NCBI RefSeq assembly: GCF_009827545.1
Contig: NZ_WTYS01000001.1
Coordinates: 1,327,772 to 1,391,771, forward strand
From: Pontixanthobacter gangjinensis
GTDB lineage: Bacteria > Pseudomonadota > Alphaproteobacteria > Sphingomonadales > Sphingomonadaceae
Reading direction: 5' to 3'
DNA length: 64,000 bases
Positions 37,592-47,205 of the stretch are shown piece by piece. The notes under the pieces were generated by a model. The model did not search any database and was not told where the DNA came from. It saw nothing but the letters and a program-made list of their open reading frames with translations. The stretch's first letter is position 1; each line of letters starts with the position of its first letter. The position numbers and the translations under genes were made by a program.

Positions 37592-38158
37592 TCAGCCCTT
37601 CATAGCCTGGGCAAGTGAGTTGAGACGTGTGCGGATCGAGCCGTCAATACGCTTCGATCCAATTGTAACGACGAGGCCGCCCAGAAGATCCGGGTCGACT
37701 TGCGTCTGAATTTTGACAGTGCGGCCTTCGCGGGCGGTCAGCTTGTCCTTCAAGGTGGAAAGCTGCGCTTCCGATAATGCGTGCGCGCTGGTGACATCGG
37801 CGGTCACTTCGCCGCGCTGCGCTGCAGAAATGGTGCGGAAGGCTCGGATCATGCCAGGCAAATCACCGAGTCGGCGATTGCCGGCAAGCACGCCGAGGAA
37901 ATTCTGTGTAAGGCCGGAAACCTTAAGCTTCTTGCCAACCGAAGCGATTGCGTCGGCCGCTTGGTTGCGGCTGACCTTCGGATTGGAAATCAGATTTTGC
38001 AGATCGGTCGATTCGGTCAAAGCTGCATCCAGCTTTTCCAGATCTGATTCGACTGCGATTACGCCGTTTTTCGTCGATCCAGCCTCTGAAGCCAAATCAA
38101 ACAAAGCAGACGCATAACGGCCTGCTAGGCTAGCTTGTATACCGGCGGAAATATCCAC
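37592..38158 (-). CDS. atpH: F1 ATP synthase delta subunit (OSCP)
   Basis: 188 residues from a GTG at 38158 ([21 protein letters not shown]), with AGAGGA 11 bases upstream; family length fits this start, while the open frame to 38338 adds 60 unrelated residues. [10 protein letters not shown] opens the N-terminal six-helix domain; [21 protein letters not shown] is the C-terminal signature. It connects F1 to the peripheral stalk. First gene of the operon; F0 genes (atpBEF) are elsewhere. Confidence 0.95.
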   Translation of the reverse strand: MDISAGIQASLAGRYASALFDLASEAGSTKNGVIAVESDLEKLDAALTESTDLQNLISNPKVSRNQAADAIASVGKKLKVSGLTQNFLGVLAGNRRLGDLPGMIRAFRTISAAQRGEVTADVTSAHALSEAQLSTLKDKLTAREGRTVKIQTQVDPDLLGGLVVTIGSKRIDGSIRTRLNSLAQAMKG

Positions 38159-38393
38159 GCGTTTTAGGTCCTCTTGGGTCCGGAAGATTAAATTGCATCG
38201 GCTCAAACAAAGAAGGCGCGAAAAACGCACCTCTCGCTTGGGTGGCGCGCCCCTATCATCGGGGTTGGATTCATGCAAGCCGAGTCTTGTGATTTTTGCC
38301 TTGAAAGGCAGAACCTCACACTCTTGAGGCCAACACAATTTTGCGTCATATAGGTTTTAAGTGGCCACTTAGAGCTGCCTAAGGAGAGAAACG

Positions 38394-39245
38394 ATGCAAT
38401 CCACCGTGAAACCGGCCCTGCAACTTAGTCCGATGTCACCCAATTGCGGGGTTGAAATCAGCGGCATTCAGCTTGCTGAGGCGGACGGCGGGGCGCTCGA
38501 TGCAATCCGTAATGCAATTTATACGCACGGAGTTGCAGTTTTTCGCGATCAGGAATTTTCGCCCGAGCAGCACATCGCCTTTGGCAAACGCTGGGGCGGC
38601 ATCGATGTGAACCAATATTTCCCGCTGGAGCAGACCTATCCGGAGATAGCGATTGTCCGCAAAGCTGCGGATCAAGAAACCAACATTGGCGGCGCATGGC
38701 ATACTGATCATTCTTACGACCAGATCCCTGCGATGGGCTCTGTGCTGGTTGCGCGAACTTTGCCACCCAAGGGCGGGGACACGCATTTCAAACATATGGG
38801 CGTTGCTTACGATTCGCTTTCGCAGGAATTGAAAGATGAAGTCGAGGGGCTTGAGGCGTTCCATACCGCCGACCATGTTTACAAAGAAGACGGTCTTTAT
38901 GCCCAATCCGATATGGGGAAAGATTTGCGTGGACAGGACCAGAGAACGGGGGCGGTCCATCCAATTGTCATCCGCCATCCGCATACTGGGCGGAAACTGC
39001 TTTACGTAAACAGCGCTTTCACCATCAATATCGTCGGACGCACGCGGGAGGAAAGCCTGCCGCTACTCAACCGGCTGTATGATGCGGCAATGACTGCCGA
39101 CAATGAATGCAAAGTGGTGTGGGCACCAGGTACGGTCGCGATTTGGGATAATCGGGTGACGTGGCACAATGCGATGAATGACTACAAAGGCTACGCCCGC
39201 GAAATGCACCGGATTACGCTGAGCGGGGATGCGTTGGCGGCTTAG
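38394..39245 (+). CDS. TauD/TfdA-family Fe(II)/2-oxoglutarate dioxygenase
   Basis: 283 residues. Facial triad: His103 and Asp105 (AWHTDHSY) and the distal His258 (WDNRVTWHNAM); Arg in REMHRIT binds 2-oxoglutarate. This fold hydroxylates sulfonates, phenoxyacetates or other small acids; the motif set alone does not give the substrate. Diverges from the atp operon with about 235 bases of intergenic DNA holding both promoters. AAGGAGAG gives a strong translation start. Nearby genes offer no sulfonate transporter. Confidence 0.88.
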   Translation: MQSTVKPALQLSPMSPNCGVEISGIQLAEADGGALDAIRNAIYTHGVAVFRDQEFSPEQHIAFGKRWGGIDVNQYFPLEQTYPEIAIVRKAADQETNIGGAWHTDHSYDQIPAMGSVLVARTLPPKGGDTHFKHMGVAYDSLSQELKDEVEGLEAFHTADHVYKEDGLYAQSDMGKDLRGQDQRTGAVHPIVIRHPHTGRKLLYVNSAFTINIVGRTREESLPLLNRLYDAAMTADNECKVVWAPGTVAIWDNRVTWHNAMNDYKGYAREMHRITLSGDALAA

Positions 39246-39260
39246 GTTAGAATCAGGAGT

Positions 39261-40820
39261 TCAATCCCTCACTGCACAGCTATAAACCAGCCGCTCGTTA
39301 GGTGCGTCGGGAAGTAATGCTATGACTGCGCCCTGCATGTCGCCCAGCTTCGATGCTGCGCCGTCAGTATCGCATTTCGGCGGTGTGTATTTGCCGCGGG
39401 CCTCGCGTGTCGTAGACATCGCATTGCGGCTGAGCAGATAACGGTCGGTTCGGAAGGTCTTGGTGTCGGGGTTATAGAGATTGACCGATACGGCATCTTC
39501 TTGGTTTGGCACGAATACCCGCGACCATGAGCCGGCATTGAAACCATATTGCGTGCGAGTGTTCACGCATCCATCCTCTGCCCAGTCAAATTCGACCGTG
39601 CCATCGGGCGTTCCTGTGATCCGGCTCCGATCGGCTTGTAGTGTACACACCAGAGTGCCTGAATTTGAGGAGGTGATGCTACCAGGCGTGGTGGCGGTTA
39701 TGTCTTCCGCATCCGCCATCGCTGCGTTTACCTTGCGGTCGATCGCGTCGATACCGGGACGAGTAAACCACATCGCAAGCGAGCCAACCAGCGCCAAGAC
39801 AGAGAGTGAGCCTGCGATTATTAGTTTACGCTCTCGCGCTGTAACATCGTTTGCGGCACCGGTTTTCGCTTGCCAAGCAATCGTGCCAGCACCAGCTGCA
39901 AGCAATAGCAAGACCGCCGCAATCGCCATTGCATTCTCGCGATCTTCCTGAACTTCCATTTCTGCTTCGAGCTGCATCCTGTCGCGTTTGATCCGTTGTG
40001 CTTCAGTTCGTTCTGCCATTTCAGCGCGAACTGACGCCTGTTCGCGCTCAATGCGTTCGCGTTCGGCATCGTCCAGATCGTTTAGGCTACGGCATGGCTC
40101 CGCACTAATTCGTGCCGGAACACCGTTGGCTTTCAAAAAGGGGATCAATTCCTTGGTCGACACAGCAAAGAAAAACTCGGCGTCGGAATTACCCGAATCC
40201 GCACCAAAACTGTTGACGCCCAGCACGCGGCCACACCCGTCAAGCAGTGGTCCGCCGGAATTCCCACGTGCGATTGGCGCTGTATGCAAGATTGTGTCGA
40301 ACTGTCGGCTTGGTCGCCTGCCGGACAAGAATCCGCGGCTTTTTACGGGCGGTTGTGATCTGAATATGTCTTCAATATCGAGGCCCTGCGCGCGATCTAC
40401 ATTCATCGGATAACCGACCGAAGTTACCTCCGCACTGTCGCTGGCCGTATCGCCAGATATGGTCAGCGGCGGCAGTCTCAGGGGCCCGGTAACCTCTAGT
40501 AAGGCGAGATCTTTCTTGGTGTTGATCGACACGATCCGCGCAAAGGCAGTCTCGTCGCCTTCAGAAGGAACGATGGCAATTTGCAACGTGTCATCGACTA
40601 CCGCATCGCGAATTACATGGGCATTGGTGACAATTCGCGTTGAGGTAACGGCAAAGCCGGTTCCGTGACTGACCGGGAAAACCGCCGTCCCGTCAGTCCC
40701 GATAATTACCACACGCACCACACCGCGCGCCGCTGCGTTAACGTCGGCGGGGTCGGCTATCACTTGCGTGGGAAAGGCAAGCCCGGCCAAGGCAGCGAAC
40801 AGGATGATGAACCGTAGCAT
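39261..40820 (-). CDS. Trypsin-like serine protease with two membrane segments
   Basis: 519 residues from the ATG at 40820; the longer frame to 41033 is not supported. A signal peptide (about 1-22) precedes the S1C-like domain with His68 (TNAHV), Asp104 (TKKDLALL) and Ser188 (ARGNSGGP). A charged helix (RERIEREQASVRAEMAERTE) follows, then hydrophobic segments near 306-325 and 345-363, and a periplasmic C-terminal region. No PDZ domain is seen, unlike DegP. The protein may be an envelope protease whose C-terminal part senses or anchors. Converges on the dioxygenase gene. Confidence 0.85.
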   Translation of the reverse strand: MLRFIILFAALAGLAFPTQVIADPADVNAAARGVVRVVIIGTDGTAVFPVSHGTGFAVTSTRIVTNAHVIRDAVVDDTLQIAIVPSEGDETAFARIVSINTKKDLALLEVTGPLRLPPLTISGDTASDSAEVTSVGYPMNVDRAQGLDIEDIFRSQPPVKSRGFLSGRRPSRQFDTILHTAPIARGNSGGPLLDGCGRVLGVNSFGADSGNSDAEFFFAVSTKELIPFLKANGVPARISAEPCRSLNDLDDAERERIEREQASVRAEMAERTEAQRIKRDRMQLEAEMEVQEDRENAMAIAAVLLLLAAGAGTIAWQAKTGAANDVTARERKLIIAGSLSVLALVGSLAMWFTRPGIDAIDRKVNAAMADAEDITATTPGSITSSNSGTLVCTLQADRSRITGTPDGTVEFDWAEDGCVNTRTQYGFNAGSWSRVFVPNQEDAVSVNLYNPDTKTFRTDRYLLSRNAMSTTREARGKYTPPKCDTDGAASKLGDMQGAVIALLPDAPNERLVYSCAVRD

Positions 40821-40929
40821 TGGATTGTATCTACGCGCGCGACGACATTGACCGCAAGCTTCGGGATGCGACTGCCATAGGTTTTCCGTAGCTTTTCTCA
40901 CGATGTTTGGCGTGGCATAGGATGTATTT

Positions 40930-41994
40930 ATGGGAAATGAGCAGCTCGACGATAACAGACGTTGGCAAATTGCGCTGGCCAAGGACCGCGCATTTGATGG
41001 GGTGTTCGTGACCGGCGTCCATTCAACCGGCATCTATTGCCGCCCCAGCTGCCCTGCGCGTGCACCGAAGCGCGAGAATGTGCGTTTTTATGCAACTTGT
41101 GCCGATGCAGAGGCGGCTGGGTTGCGGGCCTGCAAACGCTGCACCCCGCAATCCATCGCGCCGGATGAGCAAGCGGTGCTGCGCTGTCTTGAGCTTTTGC
41201 AGTCAAGCGAAGCGGTGGTTCCACTTGAAAAGCTGGGAAATGTCACCGGCTATTCACCCACGCATTTGCAGCGCGTGTTCAAGCGGTCGGTCGGTATGTC
41301 GCCCGCCGCCTATCACCGCGCCTTACGGCGTGAGAAAGCGGGCAATGCGCTAAGCGATGGTGCTAGCGTGACAGGCGCGGTTTACGATGCAGGCTATTCT
41401 ACCCCGTCGAGATTTTACGATGAGATTAAGGACCGTTTAGGAATGAGTGCATCTGCATGGCGCGATGGTGGCCGTGATATTTTGATCCGCTACGCGATTA
41501 CCGAAACGACGTTTGGCCCGATGTTGGTTGCGGCAACGAACAAAGGCGTTTGCCGTCTGTCATTTTCAGAAACACGCACTGAACTGGTGCGGCGCTTCCC
41601 CAATGCCGAGTTGGCCGAGGGCGGGGCAGAATTCGAAGCTCTGCTGCAAGACGTTATCGCGGCGGTGGAGCAACCCGGCGACGCGCAGCATATTCCGCTC
41701 GATGTTAAAGGCACCGCATTTCAAGAGGCGGTTTGGCAGCAATTGCGCAAGATCCCTGCGGGTGAAACGCGCTCCTATGCCCAAATCGCCGCCGCTGCAG
41801 GCAACCCCAAGGCGATGCGTGCGGCGGGTTCTGCCAATGGCGCAAATTGCGTCGCAGTCTTGATCCCTTGCCACCGTGTGGTCCGGTCCGATGGCGCCAT
41901 TGGTGGCTATGCCTACGGCGCTGAGATAAAGCGCGAATTGCTGAAGCGGGAAGAGCAGTGCCAAAGCGGGGCAACCGATTTGCTTGCGGATTGA
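40930..41994 (+). CDS. ada: Ada: O6-alkylguanine/phosphotriester DNA methyltransferase and regulator
   Basis: 354 residues in the order Ada zinc domain (Cys37, Cys41, Cys68, Cys71 in YCRPSCPAR and ACKRCTPQ), AraC-type HTH (SPTHLQRVFKRSVGMSPAAYHR), and the O6-methylguanine methyltransferase domain with active Cys314 in VLIPCHRVV. Cys37 would accept methyl from phosphotriesters, turning the protein into an activator of its own gene. No alkB is adjacent. Confidence 0.95.
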   Translation: MGNEQLDDNRRWQIALAKDRAFDGVFVTGVHSTGIYCRPSCPARAPKRENVRFYATCADAEAAGLRACKRCTPQSIAPDEQAVLRCLELLQSSEAVVPLEKLGNVTGYSPTHLQRVFKRSVGMSPAAYHRALRREKAGNALSDGASVTGAVYDAGYSTPSRFYDEIKDRLGMSASAWRDGGRDILIRYAITETTFGPMLVAATNKGVCRLSFSETRTELVRRFPNAELAEGGAEFEALLQDVIAAVEQPGDAQHIPLDVKGTAFQEAVWQQLRKIPAGETRSYAQIAAAAGNPKAMRAAGSANGANCVAVLIPCHRVVRSDGAIGGYAYGAEIKRELLKREEQCQSGATDLLAD

Positions 41995-42042
41995 CTTGCA
42001 ACCGCAAAAGGTCTTGTTGCCTCACCAATAAGAGGGGGAATT

Positions 42043-42987
42043 ATGACCGATACGCCGATTTCAGCATCCGACCTGCCGACATGGCGTAAAGTGGTAGCAT
42101 TTCCGCTGGTATCGCTGGCGATTGGTTTGGGTTCTGCTGTGGCCACGATTTGGGCGCTGTCACTGCTGTTGAATCAGATTACCAATTGGCAATATGGCGA
42201 TAGTGCATGGATGGCTCTTGGCGCGGTATTGTCGGTGCTCGCTATATTCCTTTTATCAAAATTCTTGCTCCGTTACTTGGGTGACATGCCGCGAGATGAT
42301 TTGCCGTTAAGCGGGTCGGTGAAAGATGTATTCTACGGATTTCTCGGCGGCGGCTGGCTGATCACAATGTGCGTCGGCGTAGCTTTCATTCTAGGATCTT
42401 ATAGCATTTTAGGATGGGGCACTTCGGAAAGCGCCGCGCTCATCTGGCTCCAAGCCGGATTGTTCGCAGGTTTTGTCGAAGAGGTAATTATCCGCGGGGT
42501 ACTCTTCCGTTTCCTTGAGGAATTCGCGGGCAGCTGGGCAGCGCTTGCTATCTCTGCATTGGTCTTCGGATTTCTCCACGCAGGCAATGAAAATGCGACA
42601 GTATTCTCGTCCATTGCGATCAGTATCGAGGCAGGCATACTTCTTGGTGCGGCCTATATGTACACGCGCAATTTGTGGTTGGCGATCGGCATCCATGCCG
42701 GCTGGAACGTGGTGCAAGGGTATTTCTGGGATGTTCCAGTTTCGGGAGTTCAAGTCGACGGTCTGGTTGAAGCGGAATTGAGCGGACCTGTTTTGCTTTC
42801 CGGCGGTTCTTTCGGCCTAGAAGCATCAATAATCGCGCTTATAATCGCGACCTCAGCAGGGCTGTGGTTATTGCGTGAGGCAGTCCGTAGGGGCAATACG
42901 GTCAAGCCTTGGTGGACCCGAAAGCGTTTGCACGAGAAGCTGGAAGCTCCAGAAGCTAAGCGCGTCCCAGCGAAGGCTGGGTCCTAA
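42043..42987 (+). CDS. CPBP-family intramembrane metalloprotease
   Basis: 314 residues with about seven hydrophobic segments. ABI/CPBP motifs: FVEEVIIRGVLFRFLEE (the EExxxR motif), FGFLHAGNEN and LAIGIHAGWNVVQG. In eukaryotes relatives cut CAAX-prenylated proteins; in bacteria they act in bacteriocin immunity or membrane-protein processing. The substrate is unknown. A GGGGGAATT start context is moderate. The last codons lie in an inverted repeat shared with the convergent photolyase end. Confidence 0.88.
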   Translation: MTDTPISASDLPTWRKVVAFPLVSLAIGLGSAVATIWALSLLLNQITNWQYGDSAWMALGAVLSVLAIFLLSKFLLRYLGDMPRDDLPLSGSVKDVFYGFLGGGWLITMCVGVAFILGSYSILGWGTSESAALIWLQAGLFAGFVEEVIIRGVLFRFLEEFAGSWAALAISALVFGFLHAGNENATVFSSIAISIEAGILLGAAYMYTRNLWLAIGIHAGWNVVQGYFWDVPVSGVQVDGLVEAELSGPVLLSGGSFGLEASIIALIIATSAGLWLLREAVRRGNTVKPWWTRKRLHEKLEAPEAKRVPAKAGS

Positions 42988-43036
42988 TGAGATTTCGTGA
43001 GTTAATCGGCTAACCTTCCAGCTTTCGCTGATCCTC
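42963..43036. repeat. REP-like inverted repeat at the CPBP/photolyase gene ends
   Basis: Left arm 42963-42984 (CGTCCCAGCGAAGGCTGGGT) overlaps the last codons of the CPBP gene; the right arm 43015-43036 (TTCCAGCTTTCGCTGATCCT) is a decayed reverse complement, 30 bases on. Same family as the 35044 and 50173 elements, at a convergent gene end where a bidirectional terminator would be useful. Confidence 0.7.
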
Positions 43037-44600
43037 ATTGATCTTGATATCTGGCCCAGCCTTTTTTGGCTGGCTCCAAGGTCTCAAGAAACCTGTCCGC
43101 GCTTTCAATATAGTCGGCTTGCCTCTCTTCGCCCATCCGGTCCCAATTGGAATAGATTCTGCCGATCCGATGGTTGCTTTCCAGCGTGTCGCGGTGCCGG
43201 TCCATAAAGTGCCAATATAGGGCGTTGAACGGGCATGCGCCTTCGCCGGTTTTGGTGCTGGCTGAATATTTGCAGCCCTTGCAATAATCGCTCATTTTGT
43301 TGATGTAATTTGCGCTGGCAGCATAGGGTTTTGAAGCGAGTTTTCCGCCATCGGCATAAAGCGCCATTGCGGCGACATTGGGCAATTCAACCCATTCAAA
43401 GGCATCAGCATAAACGACCAGAAACCAATCCTGGACATCGCGGGGATTAATACCCGCTAGCAGCGCAAAATTTCCGAGCAGCATCAGCCGTTGGATATGA
43501 TGAGAATGAGCGTTTTGCTTAGTCGACCGGATTGCGTCGGCCATGCAACGCATATCGGTTTTGCCAGTCCAATAGAAATCGGGCAGCGCGCGCTGAGCAT
43601 TCAGCGCGTTTGTGCTCTCCAGGTCGGGCATGTGAAACCAATAGAAGCCACGCACATATTCGCGCCAGCCAATAATCTGCCTGATAAATCCCTCAACCGA
43701 ATTGAGCGGAGCATTACCCTCGCGATATTCGCGTTCTGCGCGCTGGCATAATTCCATCGGGTCAAGCAACCCGAGGTTGATCGAAGTGCTGAGCATTGAA
43801 TGGAACAAGTCATCCTGCCCGTGAACCATTGCATCCTGATATGCGCCGAATTCGGGCAGGCGCTCGTTAAAGAACGCTTCGGCTGCCGTCTCGGCCTGGG
43901 CAGCTGTGACGGGCCATTTGAGAGTGTCCAAATCACCGAAATGATCAGCGAATTTGTCCTCCACCAATGCGATTACTTCTGCGGTAATCTCGTCCGGCTC
44001 AGACCTGGGACGCGGAGGTGCTTTAAGCCCGTCCTTCGGCGGCTTGCGATTTTCCTTATCGTAATTCCATTGGCCGCCAGCCGGTTTACCGTCATCCATT
44101 AGCAGACCGGTTTGCTTGCGCATTTCCTGATAAAAATTCTCCATGCGCAATGTCTTGCGCCCCTCCGCCCAATCGCGAAATTGGCCAATTGAACAGATAA
44201 AGCGGTCATCAGGCAGAACTCTGACCTCGCAAGCGAATTTGTCTTGCCATTGGTCGATCGCCTGCTGGACGCGCCATTCGCTGGCTTCGGTAATGTGGAT
44301 TGCCGAAGGGTCATGCCGCTCTACAGCTCGGGCGACTTCACCAGTGAAGCTGTGTGCGTTCTCTTCGTCGGTCAAAAATGTGTAATCAACCGTCCACCCG
44401 GCATCGCGAAGATCCACTGCAAAATGGCGCATCGCGGAGAAGATGAGCGCGATTTTCTGCTTGTGATGTTTGACATAGGTTGCCTCGTCCCAGACCTCCA
44501 TCATCAAGATCACGGATTCGTCTTTGCTGCGCCCCTTGAGCGAAGCCAACGAGCGGGTCAGTTGATCGCCCAATATCGGGATTAGGATAGGTTTGGACAT
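43035..44600 (-). CDS. Cryptochrome/photolyase, FeS-BCP (PhrB-like (6-4) photolyase)
   Basis: 521 residues from the ATG at 44600 (MSKPILIPILGDQL). DNA photolyase-type alpha/beta N-domain and FAD-binding helical domain. The four Fe-S cysteines of the prokaryotic (6-4) group are present at Cys352 (DMRCMAD), Cys440 and Cys443 (CKGCKYS) and Cys456 (GACPFN), each offset by two from the Agrobacterium PhrB positions. It should repair (6-4) photoproducts using FAD and light; the dimethylribolumazine antenna is inferred from the family. A start at 44615 lies inside a palindrome. Confidence 0.92.
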   Translation of the reverse strand: MSKPILIPILGDQLTRSLASLKGRSKDESVILMMEVWDEATYVKHHKQKIALIFSAMRHFAVDLRDAGWTVDYTFLTDEENAHSFTGEVARAVERHDPSAIHITEASEWRVQQAIDQWQDKFACEVRVLPDDRFICSIGQFRDWAEGRKTLRMENFYQEMRKQTGLLMDDGKPAGGQWNYDKENRKPPKDGLKAPPRPRSEPDEITAEVIALVEDKFADHFGDLDTLKWPVTAAQAETAAEAFFNERLPEFGAYQDAMVHGQDDLFHSMLSTSINLGLLDPMELCQRAEREYREGNAPLNSVEGFIRQIIGWREYVRGFYWFHMPDLESTNALNAQRALPDFYWTGKTDMRCMADAIRSTKQNAHSHHIQRLMLLGNFALLAGINPRDVQDWFLVVYADAFEWVELPNVAAMALYADGGKLASKPYAASANYINKMSDYCKGCKYSASTKTGEGACPFNALYWHFMDRHRDTLESNHRIGRIYSNWDRMGEERQADYIESADRFLETLEPAKKGWARYQDQ

Positions 44601-44608
44601 AAGCGGTA

Positions 44609-44640
44609 AACGCATGGCAACCGGATTGGTGCCATGCGTT
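44609..44640. repeat. Inverted repeat at the photolyase translation start
   Basis: AACGCATGGCA (44609-44619) and TGCCATGCGTT (44630-44640) are perfect inverted repeats around a 10-base loop that can extend the stem with one bulge. Read on the minus strand it ends 8 bases before the photolyase ATG, so it could cover the ribosome-binding region or be an operator. No poly-T follows on either strand. Confidence 0.6.
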
Positions 44641-44859
44641 GCCCTTACTGTTGGTATTGAGACAATCCCGCGAGGAAGCGCACCTTAAATTCTTTCAATA
44701 TCGAGCAGGCTTACCTTCACGCAGGCAACAGTCAGCGCGCTATACCTCTGGTTTCCTCGCCTGTTTCTGCAGCAGCATTTGCTGCCACAGGCAATTCGAC
44801 AGGTTAGCCCGCACCAAAACAGCCAGTGAGGCCCAAACACAGGTTGCTGTCCAACTTGC

Positions 44860-45498
44860 TTAGGTAAGGTTCGGCGGTGTGCCCGGTTCGGCTTTTTCCC
44901 AAGCGCGTTGATAGGCTTCGCGTGCGCCGATCCGCTGAAGATACGCAGCAGTGTTTGGGTATTCATCCAAAGTGCCTTCGCGGAACATACGTGCTGTGGT
45001 GAGGCAATAGACCATCATAATGTCGGCCAGGGTTAGCTGCGAACCGCCGAAAAATTCGGCTTCGCCCAAACGTGCCTCGACCATTTGCCACGCTTTGGAA
45101 GTGCGTTCTGCGACGAAGCCGGCCGGCATCGGATTTTTCGCATCTGCCATCGACAGCATCAGTTGCATCATGCCATTGGTCATGAACGTGCCGTTGGTAA
45201 AATGGAGCCAGAAAAGATGGTCCGCAAAATCGGCATGATCGGGGGTTAAAGAGAGTTTGCCGCCGCCATATTTCCGGTCGATATATTCGCAGATCGCGCC
45301 GCTTTCACCCAGCACGAGATCGCCATCCTGAATAACTGGCGCGATGCCCATGGGGTGCAGAGCCTTATATTCATCAGGCGCAAGCCGGTTGTCCTCGCGG
45401 CGATTATACCGCTTGTAATCATATTCGATGCCCAGTTCTTCGCACAACCAGACGATGCGCTCGGATTGGGAAATACCAAGATGGTGGACTGTCAGCAT
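44860..45498 (-). CDS. Glutathione S-transferase family protein
   Basis: 212 residues. Thioredoxin-fold domain MLTVHHLGISQSERIVWLCEE, with Ser at the Tyr/Ser catalytic position, the cis-Pro glutathione site MGIAPVIQDGDLVLGESGAI, and a helical C-domain (QLTLADIMMVYCLTT). Detoxification or a structural role; substrate unknown. The 220 bases downstream to the photolyase start hold no gene I can support. Confidence 0.9.
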   Translation of the reverse strand: MLTVHHLGISQSERIVWLCEELGIEYDYKRYNRREDNRLAPDEYKALHPMGIAPVIQDGDLVLGESGAICEYIDRKYGGGKLSLTPDHADFADHLFWLHFTNGTFMTNGMMQLMLSMADAKNPMPAGFVAERTSKAWQMVEARLGEAEFFGGSQLTLADIMMVYCLTTARMFREGTLDEYPNTAAYLQRIGAREAYQRAWEKAEPGTPPNLT

Positions 45499-45543
45499 GT
45501 CTGTGCTCCTGTTCGGGTGCCTGAATGAGAGTTCATGCCCTCG

Positions 45544-47133
45544 CTAGGTGGCATCGCCGCCGCTGTCACCTTCTTCTTCATCCGCCGCGACATTGCCCTC
45601 ATCACTTTCGTCGGTTCCAGTGTCATCATCATCAACATAGCGAGAGGTTTGTCCTGACATCATCTCATTTATTCGATCAATAGTCTCCTGCGCGCCGTCA
45701 CCGCCATGGGGGCTGTTGGCCAAAATTTTCAGCATTGAAATCGCCTCGCCAAAATTGCCTTGCCTCGCCCTGTCTATTGCGACGGCGAAACGCAGCTCGC
45801 TGGATTCCGGGGCTTGTTCAAACGCAATTTCAAGTGCTTTAGTCACTTCGGTATTAGATTCTCCTTCACGGATATAGCTGTTGGCGAATGAGTATTGCGG
45901 CCAAGGATGAAGCGGGTCAGTGGCTCGTGCCCTGTTGAAGAATTCGCGCGAACTGGCCCAATTCGCCTCATCGGGTTTTTCAGCATGATCGAATGATTCT
46001 AGCAGGATATTACCTTTGAGGACATTGGCGTTCATATGGCTGGCATCTAAGGCTAAAGCTTGATCAACCGCTGCCATAGCCGCTGTGAAGTCATAGGCGC
46101 TGTCAGCATCGTCATCGTGTACCAATGCGAACTCAGCCTCAGCCAGCTGATACCAAGCCTCGCTGGTGGCAACTGGCATTGCGACCGCTTGGCGCAACTC
46201 TTCGCGAACCTCTTCCATGTTATGCCCGCCAAGCCGCTGGAGGGTCAGTCCGGTAATTTGTGAGTCATATTCTGATAGTTCTGTGACTGTGACGCCGTCT
46301 TGATAGGGGAGCGCGTTGGGTGACTTGTTCCATTCGATGGACCGTTTGACATAGGTTTGAAGCTTGCGGTCGAACTGGTCGAGGTCGCCAAAAGTTTCTT
46401 CCGCTGCGTCGAGCGGATCCTGGCCCATATTCAACCGGTTAATATACTGCGTAACCAGTTTGCCGCGACCCATCTCCTGCGAATAAAGCATATGAGTAAG
46501 AGCCCACGACCAGCCATAGAATGAACTGCCTTCACTGTTGCGAGCAGGACGATTGGTCAAAAGATCGCGGATCGGGATTTCACCGAAATACTCGATTTCA
46601 TTGACGCGGTGCAGCGCGGGTGCGCCGAAAGTCCACTCGCCATTACGCTTGAACTCAGCAGTCGCGACGAACTCCGCAAAGCCCTCGGTGAACCAAGCAG
46701 GTGCCGGAACCGCAAAATTCTGAAACATGAAATGGTGGGCGTATTCGTGGAAGAGCACCCGCTTACCGCTTAGCGCTGCTTTGTTGCCGCTGACTTTGCG
46801 GTTGCCGACCGCGAAACTTCCCTGTGCCTGAGAGCGATAAAACCCGGCCACATTGGTGTTTCTTGGGCCAAGCAAGTCATCAACAGCTTGGGCGTCCTTG
46901 ATAAGATAGATCGTCAACCTATTCGGATTCAGTAGCGGCTCTTTATTCCATAGAAGGCGCAGTAATGAATCGAACCGTTCGACCTCATGCGCAAAATCTT
47001 CAAGCTGGCGTTTTTTGCCGTCGCTATAAATCGTGAAGTGGTGCGTCTGAGCCTTATACCAAGTTTCTGCCGCCGCAGGGCTGGCAATCAACAAGGCCGC
47101 ACAAATTGTAACGAATTGGCGGAGTAAAACCAT
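45544..47133 (-). CDS. Exported putative zinc metallopeptidase with TPR-like C-terminus
   Basis: 529 residues from the ATG at 47133 (a TTG three codons upstream is less likely). A signal peptide (about 1-22, ending SPAAAE) is followed by WYKAQTHHFTIYSDG, a helical domain with HEYAHH (129-134) and WFTEGFAEF, giving two His ligands and a Glu ligand of a zincin-type site. A TPR-like repetitive region (YQLAEAEFALVHDDDADSAYD, WPQYSFANSYIREGE) follows, and the tail is acidic. The layout matches bacterial DUF1570-type peptidases. Catalysis is predicted, not shown. Confidence 0.8.
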   Translation of the reverse strand: MVLLRQFVTICAALLIASPAAAETWYKAQTHHFTIYSDGKKRQLEDFAHEVERFDSLLRLLWNKEPLLNPNRLTIYLIKDAQAVDDLLGPRNTNVAGFYRSQAQGSFAVGNRKVSGNKAALSGKRVLFHEYAHHFMFQNFAVPAPAWFTEGFAEFVATAEFKRNGEWTFGAPALHRVNEIEYFGEIPIRDLLTNRPARNSEGSSFYGWSWALTHMLYSQEMGRGKLVTQYINRLNMGQDPLDAAEETFGDLDQFDRKLQTYVKRSIEWNKSPNALPYQDGVTVTELSEYDSQITGLTLQRLGGHNMEEVREELRQAVAMPVATSEAWYQLAEAEFALVHDDDADSAYDFTAAMAAVDQALALDASHMNANVLKGNILLESFDHAEKPDEANWASSREFFNRARATDPLHPWPQYSFANSYIREGESNTEVTKALEIAFEQAPESSELRFAVAIDRARQGNFGEAISMLKILANSPHGGDGAQETIDRINEMMSGQTSRYVDDDDTGTDESDEGNVAADEEEGDSGGDAT

Positions 47134-47205
47134 TTTTAACAAGCACAGTCCCCTTGGTCTGCGTACTGTATTGCAGTAATAAAGCCTGATTACAAATAAA
47201 GTTAT

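Noticed and set aside
44641-44859. 220-base gap between the photolyase start and the GST end
   Set aside because: Checked for RNA genes, terminators and small proteins; short frames here have no ribosome-binding site or likeness.
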